Source: Microtetraspora sp. NBRC 13810
GTDB lineage: Bacteria > Actinomycetota > Actinomycetes > Streptosporangiales > Streptosporangiaceae
Assembly (NCBI RefSeq): GCF_030268685.1
Contig: NZ_BSRQ01000010.1
Span: 186,001-250,000 of the forward strand
Length of the DNA stretch: 64,000 nt
Reading direction: 5' to 3'
The notes beneath the pieces were generated by a model that had not been told where the DNA came from, searched no databases, and saw only the letters and a list, made by a program, of their open reading frames with translations. Within the stretch, counting starts at the first letter, position 1. Each line of letters opens with the position of its first letter. Made by a program: the position numbers and the translations under genes. Below, one piece after another: positions 24,789 through 33,886 of this stretch.

Positions 24789-25262
24789 ATGGAATCCGGG
24801 AAGCGCAGAATGCCGGCTAGCGAGACATCGGGGGCCACCGCGCTGCGGGCGGGCGTCCGCGGGACGATCGGCGCGATGGCGATGTCCGGCATGCGGCAGG
24901 CCGCCACGTCGCTCGGCCTGGTGCACACGGTCCCGCCGGAGGCGGTCCTCGAACGCACCGTCCCCGGCCTGTTCCGCCTGGTGCCGCAGGAGCGGCACCA
25001 GGCCATGATCGAGTTCGTGCACTGGGCGTACGGCGCGGGCGGCGGCGCGTTCTTCGGCCTCCTGCCCCGCGCCGTGCGCGAGCGGCCGTGGGCCGGACCG
25101 GCCTACGGGGTCGCGATCTGGGGCGTGTTCGAGGCGGGCATCGCGCCGCTCCTCGGCGTGCCGAGGCGACGCGGGACCGCCGTCGAGCGCTGCGTCCTGC
25201 TCGCCGACCACCTGCTGTACGGGATCGTGGTGGCCGCCTCGCCGTGGCCGCACCGGGACTGA
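24789..25262 (+). CDS. Small membrane protein, YagU/DUF1440-like
   Basis: A 157-residue protein with three or four hydrophobic segments (RGTIGAMAMSGMRQAATSLG, HWAYGAGGGAFFGLLP, YGVAIWGVFEAGIAPLLG and CVLLADHLLYGIVVAA, each shown in part). The pattern of repeated small-residue helices is reminiscent of YagU/DUF1440 membrane proteins of unknown function. The ATG at the GGAAGG ribosome site was preferred over a GTG 24 codons upstream, which would start inside the inverted repeat. It diverges from the hydrogenase operon and converges with the LacI gene. Whether it works with the hydrogenase is not known. Confidence 0.62.
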   Translation: MESGKRRMPASETSGATALRAGVRGTIGAMAMSGMRQAATSLGLVHTVPPEAVLERTVPGLFRLVPQERHQAMIEFVHWAYGAGGGAFFGLLPRAVRERPWAGPAYGVAIWGVFEAGIAPLLGVPRRRGTAVERCVLLADHLLYGIVVAASPWPHRD

Positions 25263-25265
25263 CGG

Positions 25266-26324
25266 TCAGCTGACCGGCGAGATCTCCCCCGATCCCCGGA
25301 CGAGCAGCTCCACCGGCACGGTCACCCGGCTGACCGGGCGGCTCGGGTCGGCGATGCGGGCGCGCAGCAGCTCGATCGCGGTGCTGCCGATGGCGGTGTC
25401 GTCCTGGGCGACCACGGTCAGGTCCGGCCGCAGCAGGGTGGCCAGTTCGGAGTCGTCGAACCCGACGATGGCCACCTTCGCCGAGTCGGGGCCGAGCCGG
25501 CGCAGCACCTCGACGCTGATGCTGGCGTTGCCGGTGACGATCGCGGTGGCCGGGGCCGGGCCGCCGAGCGCCGCGCGGACGGCCGCGTGGATCCGCTCGG
25601 GCGCGACCTCCCCGGTGTGCACCATCCCGTCCTGCGGGCTGCCGTGCCCGGTCAGGCAGGACCGGAAGGCGCGCGCCCGCTCGTGCGCGGTGTAGATGCG
25701 CTCGTCGTCCCCGATGTAGGCGATCCGGTCGTGGCCGTGCCGGACGAGGTGCGCGAAGGCCGCCTCTATGCCCGCGGCGTTGTCGGAGATCACGCAGTCC
25801 ACGTCGAGGCCCAGGACCGGCCGGTCCACCGCGACCAGCGACAGCCCGGCGGACAGTTCGGGAACGAGGTAGGCGTGGTCCTCGCCGATCGGTTCGAGGA
25901 CGATGCCGTCGAACCGGCGCCGGCACATCGACTCGACGACGTGCCGTTCGAGCCGCTCGTCGTCCTCGGTGGAGGCCGCCAGGACCATCAGCCCGGCCGC
26001 CCTGGCCGCCTGCTCGACGGCCCGCAGCACTGGGTTGACGTGCGACAGCCGCCGGACGGCCGCGCCCAGGGTGCCGCTGACGCCGAGGCGCAGCTGCCGG
26101 GCCCGCTCGTCCGGGCGGTAGCCGAGGGCGGCGATGGCCGCGTGCACCCGCCGGGCCAGCTCGGGGCCCACGGTGGTGTCCTGGTTGACCACCCGGGACA
26201 CCGTGCGCAGCGCCACCCCGGCCTCGCGGGCCACGTCCACCATCGTCGGCCGGCGGCCCCTGCGCCGGTCGCTCACCTCTCCCACCATGGGGACATCATC
26301 TTGGTGATCGTCGCTCTTGGCCAT
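25266..26324 (-). CDS. LacI-family repressor of the glycan operon
   Basis: A 352-residue LacI-type regulator. The helix-turn-helix reads TMVDVAREAGVALRTVSRVV (about residues 27-46), followed by the hinge and a periplasmic-binding-protein-like sugar-binding domain (IVTGNASISVEVLRRLG, AIVGFDDSELATLLRPDLTV). The N-terminal 20 residues are charged and variable, and a later start is possible. It is divergent from an ABC sugar operon, with a 139-base spacer containing a perfect GATAACGTTATC palindrome, the expected form for a LacI-family operator. It therefore probably represses the transporter, GH38 and GH95 genes until an inducing sugar is present. Confidence 0.92.
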   Translation of the reverse strand: MAKSDDHQDDVPMVGEVSDRRRGRRPTMVDVAREAGVALRTVSRVVNQDTTVGPELARRVHAAIAALGYRPDERARQLRLGVSGTLGAAVRRLSHVNPVLRAVEQAARAAGLMVLAASTEDDERLERHVVESMCRRRFDGIVLEPIGEDHAYLVPELSAGLSLVAVDRPVLGLDVDCVISDNAAGIEAAFAHLVRHGHDRIAYIGDDERIYTAHERARAFRSCLTGHGSPQDGMVHTGEVAPERIHAAVRAALGGPAPATAIVTGNASISVEVLRRLGPDSAKVAIVGFDDSELATLLRPDLTVVAQDDTAIGSTAIELLRARIADPSRPVSRVTVPVELLVRGSGEISPVS

Positions 26325-26372
26325 CTCCGGCGCGTTTCAGATGTCGTGACCAATCCGTTGCCGACCTCGCTC

Positions 26373-26416
26373 TTGAAACCTGGTGGTTACACTCTAACCT
26401 TCGGGATAACGTTATC
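26373..26416 (+). promoter_or_regulatory. Promoter with LacI-type operator for the glycan operon
   Basis: TTGAAA (26373-26378) and TAACCT (26395-26400), 16 bases apart, make a plausible sigma-70-like promoter. Immediately downstream is GATAACGTTATC (26405-26416), a perfect 12-base palindrome with the central CG typical of LacI-family operators. A second inverted repeat, GGTTA-CACTC-TAACC (26385-26399), overlaps the -10 region. The arrangement would let the adjacent repressor block transcription initiation. Confidence 0.6.
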
Positions 26417-26463
26417 TCAACCCGGCCTCGGGGAGCCGAAACAGGAGCAAGGAGGGCTGTGCA

Positions 26464-27750
26464 GTGCGCAGATCCCTGGTTTTTTCCCTGGTCACACTGC
26501 TTGCGGTGACCGGATGCGGGGTGGGCGCCCAGCCGTCGGCCACCCCGGCGGCGGGCGGGAAGGTCGAGCTGTCCTTCCTCGTCTTCGAAACGCCCAACCT
26601 GAACGCGGCGTTCTGGGACGCGGCCATCGCGCGGGCCTCCGCGAAGGTGCCGGGCGTGACCATCAAGAAGCTGGTGACGCCCAACGTGGACCGCACCGGC
26701 TACGCCAAGCAGCTCGACGCGGCGGGTAACCTTCCCGACATCCTGCAGTCGGTCAACCCGGCGGGCTTCGCCCAGGCGGGCAAGCTGGCCCCGTTCACCG
26801 ACGAGGAGCTGAAGAACTTCATCGCCCCCAAGGCGGGCGCCATCGACGGCAAGGTGTACCAGCTGCCGTACAACACCCAGGTCATCCCGGTGATCTACTA
26901 CAACAAGGACGCCTTCGCCAAGGCCGGGATCACCGAGACGCCCAGGACCTACAAGGAGCTGCTCGACGTCTCCGCCAAGCTGAAGGCGGCGGGCGTCACC
27001 CCGTTCGTCGTCGGCGGCGGCGGCGCCGACACCTGGGCCGACATGTACCCGCTGACCGGGACCGTCGCCACCGACGTCTACAAGAAGACGCCCGACTGGC
27101 TGACCAGACGGGCCGCGGGCAGCGTGAAGTTCACCGACCCGGACTTCGTGAAGGCCGCCCAGAAGGTCGCCGACCTGGCGAAGGCCGGCTACATCGACCC
27201 GGCGGGCCTGAGCCGGTCCTACGCGGACACCGAGCAGGCGTTCCGCGACGGCAAGGGCGCCATGTACCCCATGGGCTCCTGGTTCGCCACCTCGGCCGAC
27301 AACACCAAGCCCGACTTCGAGATCGGCTCCTTCCCCTGGCCCTCCGACGACGGCTCCCCGGTGACCCCGACCTTCACCGGCGGCGGCACCTCGGTCAGCG
27401 CCTCCGCCCCGGACGTGGAGCTGGCCAAGAAGTGGGCGCTCGCCTTCGACGAGGACAAGGAGAACAACGACGCCTTCGTCAAGCTGGACGGCTCCATCCC
27501 GGCGATCAAGGGGTACACGCCCCCGGCGGACATGGGCCCGGTCTACCAGGCGACCGTCGACATCTACCAGAAGGGCATGCAGGACAACTCGATCGTCAAC
27601 GCCTTCTCCCAGGAGACCGGCGACGGCTCGCTGCCGCCCGGCCTGGCCGACAAGGCCGCCCTGGGCGTCCAGGACCTGATCACCGGCAAGAAGTCGGCCA
27701 CGGAGTTCGCGGCCTACCTCGACGACCAGTGGGCGAAGGCGACCGAGTAG
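26464..27750 (+). CDS. ABC transporter sugar-binding lipoprotein
   Basis: A 428-residue extracellular solute-binding protein of the sugar (family 1) type. A short signal peptide ends in the lipobox LLAVTGC, so Cys18 would be lipid-modified and the mature protein tethered outside the membrane. The fold marker NTQVIPVIYYNKDAFAKAGI and later GAMYPMGSWFA are characteristic. The GTG start sits behind an AAGGAGGG ribosome site. It is the first gene of an operon with two permease genes, GH38 and GH95 enzymes, which points to import of an oligosaccharide released by those glycosidases, perhaps a mannoside or fucoside. Confidence 0.93.
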   Translation: MRRSLVFSLVTLLAVTGCGVGAQPSATPAAGGKVELSFLVFETPNLNAAFWDAAIARASAKVPGVTIKKLVTPNVDRTGYAKQLDAAGNLPDILQSVNPAGFAQAGKLAPFTDEELKNFIAPKAGAIDGKVYQLPYNTQVIPVIYYNKDAFAKAGITETPRTYKELLDVSAKLKAAGVTPFVVGGGGADTWADMYPLTGTVATDVYKKTPDWLTRRAAGSVKFTDPDFVKAAQKVADLAKAGYIDPAGLSRSYADTEQAFRDGKGAMYPMGSWFATSADNTKPDFEIGSFPWPSDDGSPVTPTFTGGGTSVSASAPDVELAKKWALAFDEDKENNDAFVKLDGSIPAIKGYTPPADMGPVYQATVDIYQKGMQDNSIVNAFSQETGDGSLPPGLADKAALGVQDLITGKKSATEFAAYLDDQWAKATE

Positions 27751-27766
27751 GGCCTGGCACGCAGTC

Positions 27767-28750
27767 ATGACCAAGACCGAGCAAGGGGTGCGGGGCCGGG
27801 ACGGCCTGCGCACCCCCCGCCCGCCGCACGACGGCAGGGGCGACGGGCACCGGGCGCACGCCCGGGCCCGGCGCCCTCTCGCCCCCGTCCTGGGGCGGTT
27901 CGCCCTCTTCGCCCTCCCGGGCCTGGTGGCCTACGTGCTGTTCGTCCTGATCCCGATCGGGATGACGGCCTACTACAGCCTCACCAACCGCAACCCCTTC
28001 AACCCGCCGACCCGGTTCGTGGGCCTGCGCAACTACGGCGAGCTGTTCGGCGACCCGGAGTTCCTGCGGGCGCTGGTCAACACCGTGGTGATCACCGTGA
28101 TCGTCTCGGTGCTGGCCAACGGCGGCGGCCTGCTGATCGCGATGCTGCTGGACCGGCGGGGCAAGTTCTACCTCGCCCTGCGCAGCGTCTTCTTCACCCC
28201 CGTGGTGCTGAGCTCCGTCGTGATCAGCGTCATCTGGCAGGCCCTGCTCACCGACGACGGCCTGCTCAACGTGCTGCTGCGCCGCCTCGGCGTGGAGAAC
28301 CCGCCCGGCTGGCTGTCGGACCCCTCCCTCGCGCTCTACTCGATCGCCTGGATCATCACCTGGCAGATGCTCGGGTTCTGCGTCGTGGTCTACCTGGCCG
28401 GGCTCCAGGGCGTGCCGCGCGAACTCCAGGAGGCGGCGGCCATCGACGGCGCCGGCCCGCTGTCCCGGTTCCGCAACGTCACCTGGCCCATGCTCGCCCC
28501 CGCCCTGACCATCAACACGGTGATGCTGCTGATCACCGGGTTCAAGGCCTACGACCAGGTCCAGGTCCTCACCAACGGCGGCCCCGGCACCGGCACCACC
28601 GCCACCATGGCCTTCCAGGTGGTGCAGACCGCCTTCACCGGCAACCGGATCGGATACTCCTCGGCGATGGCCGCGGTGATGCTCGTGCTGGTGGCGGGCG
28701 TCTCGGTGGTCGTGCTGAGGCTGCTCCAGCGACGCGAGGTGTCACAGTGA
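27767..28750 (+). CDS. ABC sugar transporter permease, MalF/UgpA type
   Basis: A 327-residue inner-membrane permease with about six transmembrane helices. The N-terminal 45 residues are polar and Arg-rich and precede the first helix (FALPGLVAYVLFVLIPIGM). The cytoplasmic coupling loop that contacts the ATPase is present as ELQEAAAIDGAGPLSRFRNV. The TGA of this gene overlaps the GTG of the partner permease. No ATPase gene follows; in actinomycetes such sugar transporters usually share one MsiK-type ATPase encoded elsewhere. Confidence 0.93.
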   Translation: MTKTEQGVRGRDGLRTPRPPHDGRGDGHRAHARARRPLAPVLGRFALFALPGLVAYVLFVLIPIGMTAYYSLTNRNPFNPPTRFVGLRNYGELFGDPEFLRALVNTVVITVIVSVLANGGGLLIAMLLDRRGKFYLALRSVFFTPVVLSSVVISVIWQALLTDDGLLNVLLRRLGVENPPGWLSDPSLALYSIAWIITWQMLGFCVVVYLAGLQGVPRELQEAAAIDGAGPLSRFRNVTWPMLAPALTINTVMLLITGFKAYDQVQVLTNGGPGTGTTATMAFQVVQTAFTGNRIGYSSAMAAVMLVLVAGVSVVVLRLLQRREVSQ

Positions 28751-29580
28751 CGGACGGCCGGACCCATGCCTGGCTGCGGCCCCTGGTCGCGCTGTTCCTC
28801 AGCGTGGTCTTCTTCCTGCCGCTGTACCTCGTCCTCGTCAACGTGTTCAAGCCGAGCGCCGCCATCGTCGCCGACCCGGCCGGGCTGCCGGCCCCGCCGA
28901 CCCTGGCCAACCTGGCCGCCGTGTTCTCCCGGCCGGACCACCTCTTCCTGTTCGGCCTGATCAACAGCATCGCGGTCACCGCCCTGTCGATCACCATCGT
29001 GACGGTGCTCTCCGCCATGCTCGGCCACTACCTGGCGAGGTCCAGGCACGTGATGGCCAAGGTGGTCATGGTGATGCTGATCTGCGGCCTGATGATCCCG
29101 GTGCCGGTGATCCTCTCGCCGATCACCGCGGTGCTGAAGTCGCTGGGCATGATGACCACGCTGCAGGGCCTGATCCTGGTCAACGTCGGCTACTACGTGC
29201 CGTTCGGCGTGCTGCTGTTCATGGGGTTCGTCAGGAGCGTCCCGCTGGAGCTGGAGCAGGCGGCCGAACTCGACGGCGCGGGCAAGGTGCGGGTCTTCTG
29301 GCAGGTGGTCTTCCCGCTGCTGCGCCCGGCCTCGGCCAGCGTGCTGATCTTCCTCGGCGTGTGGATCTGGAACGACTTCCTCACCCCGCTCATCATCCTC
29401 GGCCCGGACAGCGGCACCACCGTGACGGTCGGCGTCTACCGGGCGATCGGCCAGCACCAGTCGGACTTCGGCGCGGTCTTCGCCTTCATGTTCCTCGCCA
29501 CGCTGCCGATCCTCGTCTTCTACCTCGCCCTGCAGAAGAACTTCGTGAAGGGCCTGACCGGAGGCGCGGTCAAGGGCTAG
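28747..29580 (+). CDS. ABC sugar transporter permease, MalG type
   Basis: A 277-residue permease with about six membrane helices and the coupling loop ELEQAAELDGAGKVRVFWQV. It begins at a GTG overlapping the previous stop (GTGA), so both permeases are made in step. The stop is followed by a 49-base gap before the GH38 gene. With the lipoprotein and first permease it forms the membrane part of the sugar importer. Family assignment is firm, the transported sugar is inferred from the adjacent glycosidases only. Confidence 0.93.
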   Translation: MTDGRTHAWLRPLVALFLSVVFFLPLYLVLVNVFKPSAAIVADPAGLPAPPTLANLAAVFSRPDHLFLFGLINSIAVTALSITIVTVLSAMLGHYLARSRHVMAKVVMVMLICGLMIPVPVILSPITAVLKSLGMMTTLQGLILVNVGYYVPFGVLLFMGFVRSVPLELEQAAELDGAGKVRVFWQVVFPLLRPASASVLIFLGVWIWNDFLTPLIILGPDSGTTVTVGVYRAIGQHQSDFGAVFAFMFLATLPILVFYLALQKNFVKGLTGGAVKG

Positions 29581-29629
29581 CCGCCCGCCCGTCCCCGCCC
29601 AGTCCTTCCCCTCCACGCAAAGGTCCGCC

Positions 29630-32600
29630 ATGCTCACCATCGACGCCGTCGAGTCCACCGAGCTCTTCGTCGGTCCCGGCGACGCCCCTCGCCAGATCCT
29701 GCGGGTGACCGTCTCCGCGGCGTCCCCGGCCTCCCCCGCCGGTCCGTTCGACGTGACCGTGTCCGGCGGAGCGCACGGCTCGCTGCCCGCGGTCGCCGGT
29801 CCGGGCACCCACGAGGTGCCCGTGACGGCCGGCGCGGACGTGCCCGCGGGCACGGAGCTCGCCGTCACGGTGGAGGTCTCCGGCGAGGCCGGTACGGCGA
29901 GCGCCACCGGCACCCTCGTGGTCGCCGAACCCGGCTGGACCGTCCACCTGGTCTCGCACTTCCACTACGACCCCGTGTGGTGGAACACGCAGGCCGGCTA
30001 CGCCAGCGAGTGGGACGACCTGCCCGACGCGCAGGACATCCGGATGAGCTTCCAGTTCACCGCGTTCCAGCTCATCGACGCCCATCTGGACCTCGCCAGG
30101 CGGGACCCGGACTACAAGTTCGTGCTCGCCGAGGTGGACTACCTCAAGCCCTACTGGGACGCGTTCCCGGAGAACCGGGAGATCATCCGCAGGCTGGTCG
30201 CCGAGGGCCGGCTGGAGATCATGGGCGGCACCTACAACGAGCCCAACACCAACCTCACCGGGGCCGAGAGCACGATCAGGAACGCCGTCTACGGCGTCGG
30301 CTTCCAGCGCGACATCCTCGGCGGCGTGCCCGCCACCGCCTGGCAGCTCGACGCCTTCGGCCACGATCCGCAGTTCCCCGGCCTGATGGCCGACGCCGGG
30401 CTGACCTCCAGCGCCTGGGCGCGCGGGCCGTTCCACCAGTGGGGGCCGACGCTGGAGATGGGCACCTACGACACCCCGCAGGGCGACCCGTCCGGCATGC
30501 AGTTCCGCAGCGAGTTCGAGTGGATCGCGCCGAGCGGCCGGGGGCTGCTGACGCACTACATGGCCGCGCACTACAGCGCCGGCTGGTCGATGGACTCCGC
30601 GCAGACCCTGCCCGACGCCGAGGAGTCGGTGTACCGGCTGTTCCTGCGGATGAAGAAGGTCGCCGCCACCCGGAACGTGCTGGTCCCGGTCGGCACCGAC
30701 TACAGCCCGCCGAACAAGTGGCTGACCGAGATCCACCGCGACTGGAACAGCCGCTACCTGTGGCCGCGGTTCGTGTGCGCGCTGCCCAGGGACTTCTTCT
30801 CCGCCGTCTCCGCCGAGCTGGCCGCCTCCGGCACCCGGCTGTCCCCGCAGACCAGGGACATGAACCCGGTCTACACCGGCAAGGACGTCTCCTACATCGA
30901 CACCAAGCTCGCCCAGCGCGCGGCCGAGAACGAGCTGCTCGACGCCGAGAAGTTCGCCGCGCTGGCCTGCCTGACCGGGGACGCCGTCTACCCCGAGGCC
31001 GCGCTGGACAAGGCGTGGCGGCAGCTCGTCTACGGCGCCCACCACGACGCGATCACCGGCACCGAGTCCGACCAGGTCTACCTGGACCTGCTGGCCGGCT
31101 GGCGGGAGTCGTTCGACCTGGCGAAGGAGGTGCACGAGAACGCGCTGCGGCACCTGTCCGCCCGGATCGACACCCGGGGCGAGGGCCGCGGGATCGTCGT
31201 GTTCAACGCCCTGGCCTGGCCGCGCACCGACGTGGTGCGGGTCACCGTGCCCGCGCCGTTCCGCGGCCTGACCGACGACGCCGGCGCCGAGGTGCCCGCG
31301 GTGGTCGAGCACGCCGACGAGACCCGGGTGGAGCTGGCCTTCCTCGCGGCGGACGTGCCGCAGACCGGGTACCGCGGCTACCGGCTGGCCGCCTCGGGAC
31401 CGGTACGCGAGACCGGCTGGGAGCCGCTCGGCACGCTCACCATCGCCAACGACCACCACCGGCTGACCGTGGACCCGGCGCGCGGCGGAGCCGTCTGCGG
31501 GCTGACCGACCTCGGCACCGGCCAGGAGCTGATCACGCCGGGCGAGGTGGGCAACGAGATCGTCGTCTACGACGAGTACGTCGAGCACCCCAGGTTCCGC
31601 GAGGGTCCCTGGCACCTGCTGCCCACCGGCGCCTCCGCCGGGTCCGCGGCGGCGCCCGCGCGTTCCGTCACCGCGGAACGCTCCTCCCTCGGCGAGCGGA
31701 TCACGGTGACCGGCGTGCTCGGCCCACTCGCCTACACCCAGGTGATCACGCTGTGGCACGGCGTGGACCGGGTCGACTGCACCACCCACGTGGACGACTT
31801 CGACGGCGCCGACAAGCTGGTGCGGCTGCGCTGGCCGTGCGCCGTCCCCGGGGCCAAGCCGGTGTCGGAGGTGGGGCACGCCGTGGTCGGCCGCTCGTTC
31901 GCGCACCCCGACGTGGACACCGCCCGCCACCCGTGGACCCTGGACAACCCCGCCTACCAGTGGTTCGGGCTCAGCTCGGCGGCCAGGGTGGCGCTGCGCG
32001 CCCCCGGCGGCGGCCCCGCAGGGCTGCGCGCCTTCGGCGTCGCCGAGATCGTCGTGCCGCGCGAGAGCGACACCGCCGCGCTCGGCCGCGACCTCGCCGT
32101 GCGGCTCGCCCGCTCCGGCGTGACGGCCACCTGCACGCACGCGGAGGGCAACCGGTACGGCCTGCTGTCCTTCGACTCCAACCTGCCCGACGTGCGCATC
32201 GCGGTCGGCGGCCCGGCGGACAACCCGTTCACCGAGGCCGTCCTGGCCGCCGCCGACCCCCGGTACCGGGAGGACCTGGACCGCGCGCTGGCCGGCGGCG
32301 GCCCCGCGCTGGTGTGGGTGCCGGCCCGCGCGGCGGCCGGGGAGACCTTCCGCCCCGACGCCGACCTGCGCGCCCCCGGCGACCTGCCGGTGCTGGTGAT
32401 CGCGTCGGCCGGCGACCTCGGGGAGGCGGTCGCCGCCGTGGTCCGGGACCTGGACGACCACGTGATCGAGGTGACCGGCGACCCGGCGGCGGGCGAGGAC
32501 CCGCTCGACCACCGGACCGTCGCCGTGCTGAACCGGGGCGTGCCCGGCTTCGCGGTGGACGCGGCGGGCCGCCTGCACCTGTCGCTCATGCGCTCGTGCA

Positions 32601-33886
32601 CCGGCTGGCCGTCCGGGGTGTGGATCGACCCGCCGCGGCGGACCGCGCCGGACGGCAGCGGCTTCCAGCTCCAGCACTGGAGCCACTCCTTCGACTACGC
32701 GCTGGCCTCGGGCGGCGGCGACTGGCGGGAGGCGGGCATCGTGGCCCGCGCGCACGACTTCAGCCGCCCGCTCCGGGCCGTCGTGGAGGAGCCGCACGAC
32801 GGCCCGCTGCCGCCGTCGGCTTCGCTGCTGACCGTCGAACCGGCGGGCGCCGCCGTCATGGCCGCCTTCAAGGGAGCGGGCAATCCGACCGCGCACGGGC
32901 GCGCGGTGCCCGCGGACCCGCGCCGCGGCGTGAGCGTCCGGCTGTACGAGCCGCACGGCCGCGAGGCGTCGGTCCGGCTCGGCTCGCAGGTGCCCTTCGT
33001 GGAGGCGGCGGTCGCCGACGTGCTGGAGGTGGAGAGCAGCGAGGCGAAGGTCCGCGACGGCGTGCTGCACGCCGGCCTCGGCCCCTCCCAGGTGGCGACG
33101 TTCGTGCTGCGCACCGGCGCGGGCGACCCGGCCGGGCCCGGCGAGCGGCTGGGCCGCGAGACGGAGCCGGCGCAGCCCGTCTACTCCCGGTTCTGGCTGC
33201 ACAACAGGGGTTCGGCTCCGCTCGGCTACCAGCCGATGAGCGTGCACGTGCGTCCCGCGCCGGACCGGGACGGCACCGCCGCCGGGCTGCGCGTGTCGGT
33301 GGCCAGCGACCTCGTGGACGCCGACGCCGAGGGCCAGGTGCTGGTGCTGCCGCCGGCCGGCTGGGACGCCTCCCCCTCCGACCGGCCGGTACGGCTGCGC
33401 CCCGGCGGCTGGACCGCCTTCGACGTCGCCCTCGCCCCGCCGCCCGGCGCCGCGCCGGGACCGTGGCCGGTCGCGGTCCGGCTCACCCACGGCGGCCAGG
33501 CGTACGAGGATGTGATCTTCGTGGACGGGCGCGGCCGGCCCGCGCGGGCCGGTGGCGGCGAGCTGCTCGCCGTGGACGTGCCCGCGCGGGGGGTGGCGCT
33601 CGCCCCCGGCGAGCACGGCCGGTTCACCGTCGGCCTGCGCAACCTGGCCGGCTTCGACATCAGGGGCGAGGCCCAGGTGATCAGCCCGTGGGGGACGTGG
33701 GACCTGGTGGGCCCGGCCGTGCACCCGGTGGCGGTGCCCGCGGGATCCGCCGCGGAGCTGGCCGTGCGGGTGGACGTCCCGCCGGGGGCCCGGCCGGGTT
33801 CGTGGTGGCTGCTGGTCAAGTGCATGTGGTTCGGCCGGGTGTCGTACTCCCCCGCCGTGCCGCTGCTGGTCAGGGGCGTCCGATGA
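29630..33886 (+). CDS. GH38 family alpha-mannosidase, large, with NEW3-like C-terminus
   Basis: A 1418-residue glycosidase. After an N-terminal beta-rich domain (1-100) comes the GH38 catalytic domain with the zinc-binding HFHYDPVW (H110, H112, D114), the nucleophile Asp241 in WQLDAFGHDP, and the conserved GAHHDAITGT. The long beta-sandwich C-terminal half ends with a domain resembling NPCBM-associated NEW3 modules (PARGVALAPGEHGRFTVGL). GH38 enzymes cleave alpha-mannosyl bonds with retention. No signal peptide is visible, so it probably acts on imported oligosaccharides in the cytoplasm. It is longer than most bacterial GH38 enzymes. The stop overlaps the next gene's start (ATGA). Confidence 0.9.
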   Translation: MLTIDAVESTELFVGPGDAPRQILRVTVSAASPASPAGPFDVTVSGGAHGSLPAVAGPGTHEVPVTAGADVPAGTELAVTVEVSGEAGTASATGTLVVAEPGWTVHLVSHFHYDPVWWNTQAGYASEWDDLPDAQDIRMSFQFTAFQLIDAHLDLARRDPDYKFVLAEVDYLKPYWDAFPENREIIRRLVAEGRLEIMGGTYNEPNTNLTGAESTIRNAVYGVGFQRDILGGVPATAWQLDAFGHDPQFPGLMADAGLTSSAWARGPFHQWGPTLEMGTYDTPQGDPSGMQFRSEFEWIAPSGRGLLTHYMAAHYSAGWSMDSAQTLPDAEESVYRLFLRMKKVAATRNVLVPVGTDYSPPNKWLTEIHRDWNSRYLWPRFVCALPRDFFSAVSAELAASGTRLSPQTRDMNPVYTGKDVSYIDTKLAQRAAENELLDAEKFAALACLTGDAVYPEAALDKAWRQLVYGAHHDAITGTESDQVYLDLLAGWRESFDLAKEVHENALRHLSARIDTRGEGRGIVVFNALAWPRTDVVRVTVPAPFRGLTDDAGAEVPAVVEHADETRVELAFLAADVPQTGYRGYRLAASGPVRETGWEPLGTLTIANDHHRLTVDPARGGAVCGLTDLGTGQELITPGEVGNEIVVYDEYVEHPRFREGPWHLLPTGASAGSAAAPARSVTAERSSLGERITVTGVLGPLAYTQVITLWHGVDRVDCTTHVDDFDGADKLVRLRWPCAVPGAKPVSEVGHAVVGRSFAHPDVDTARHPWTLDNPAYQWFGLSSAARVALRAPGGGPAGLRAFGVAEIVVPRESDTAALGRDLAVRLARSGVTATCTHAEGNRYGLLSFDSNLPDVRIAVGGPADNPFTEAVLAAADPRYREDLDRALAGGGPALVWVPARAAAGETFRPDADLRAPGDLPVLVIASAGDLGEAVAAVVRDLDDHVIEVTGDPAAGEDPLDHRTVAVLNRGVPGFAVDAAGRLHLSLMRSCTGWPSGVWIDPPRRTAPDGSGFQLQHWSHSFDYALASGGGDWREAGIVARAHDFSRPLRAVVEEPHDGPLPPSASLLTVEPAGAAVMAAFKGAGNPTAHGRAVPADPRRGVSVRLYEPHGREASVRLGSQVPFVEAAVADVLEVESSEAKVRDGVLHAGLGPSQVATFVLRTGAGDPAGPGERLGRETEPAQPVYSRFWLHNRGSAPLGYQPMSVHVRPAPDRDGTAAGLRVSVASDLVDADAEGQVLVLPPAGWDASPSDRPVRLRPGGWTAFDVALAPPPGAAPGPWPVAVRLTHGGQAYEDVIFVDGRGRPARAGGGELLAVDVPARGVALAPGEHGRFTVGLRNLAGFDIRGEAQVISPWGTWDLVGPAVHPVAVPAGSAAELAVRVDVPPGARPGSWWLLVKCMWFGRVSYSPAVPLLVRGVR

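Noticed and set aside
29570-33724. A very long open frame antisense to the GH38 mannosidase gene
   Set aside because: High G+C makes antisense frames open by chance; its protein lacks recognisable domains while the plus-strand frame has all GH38 catalytic residues.
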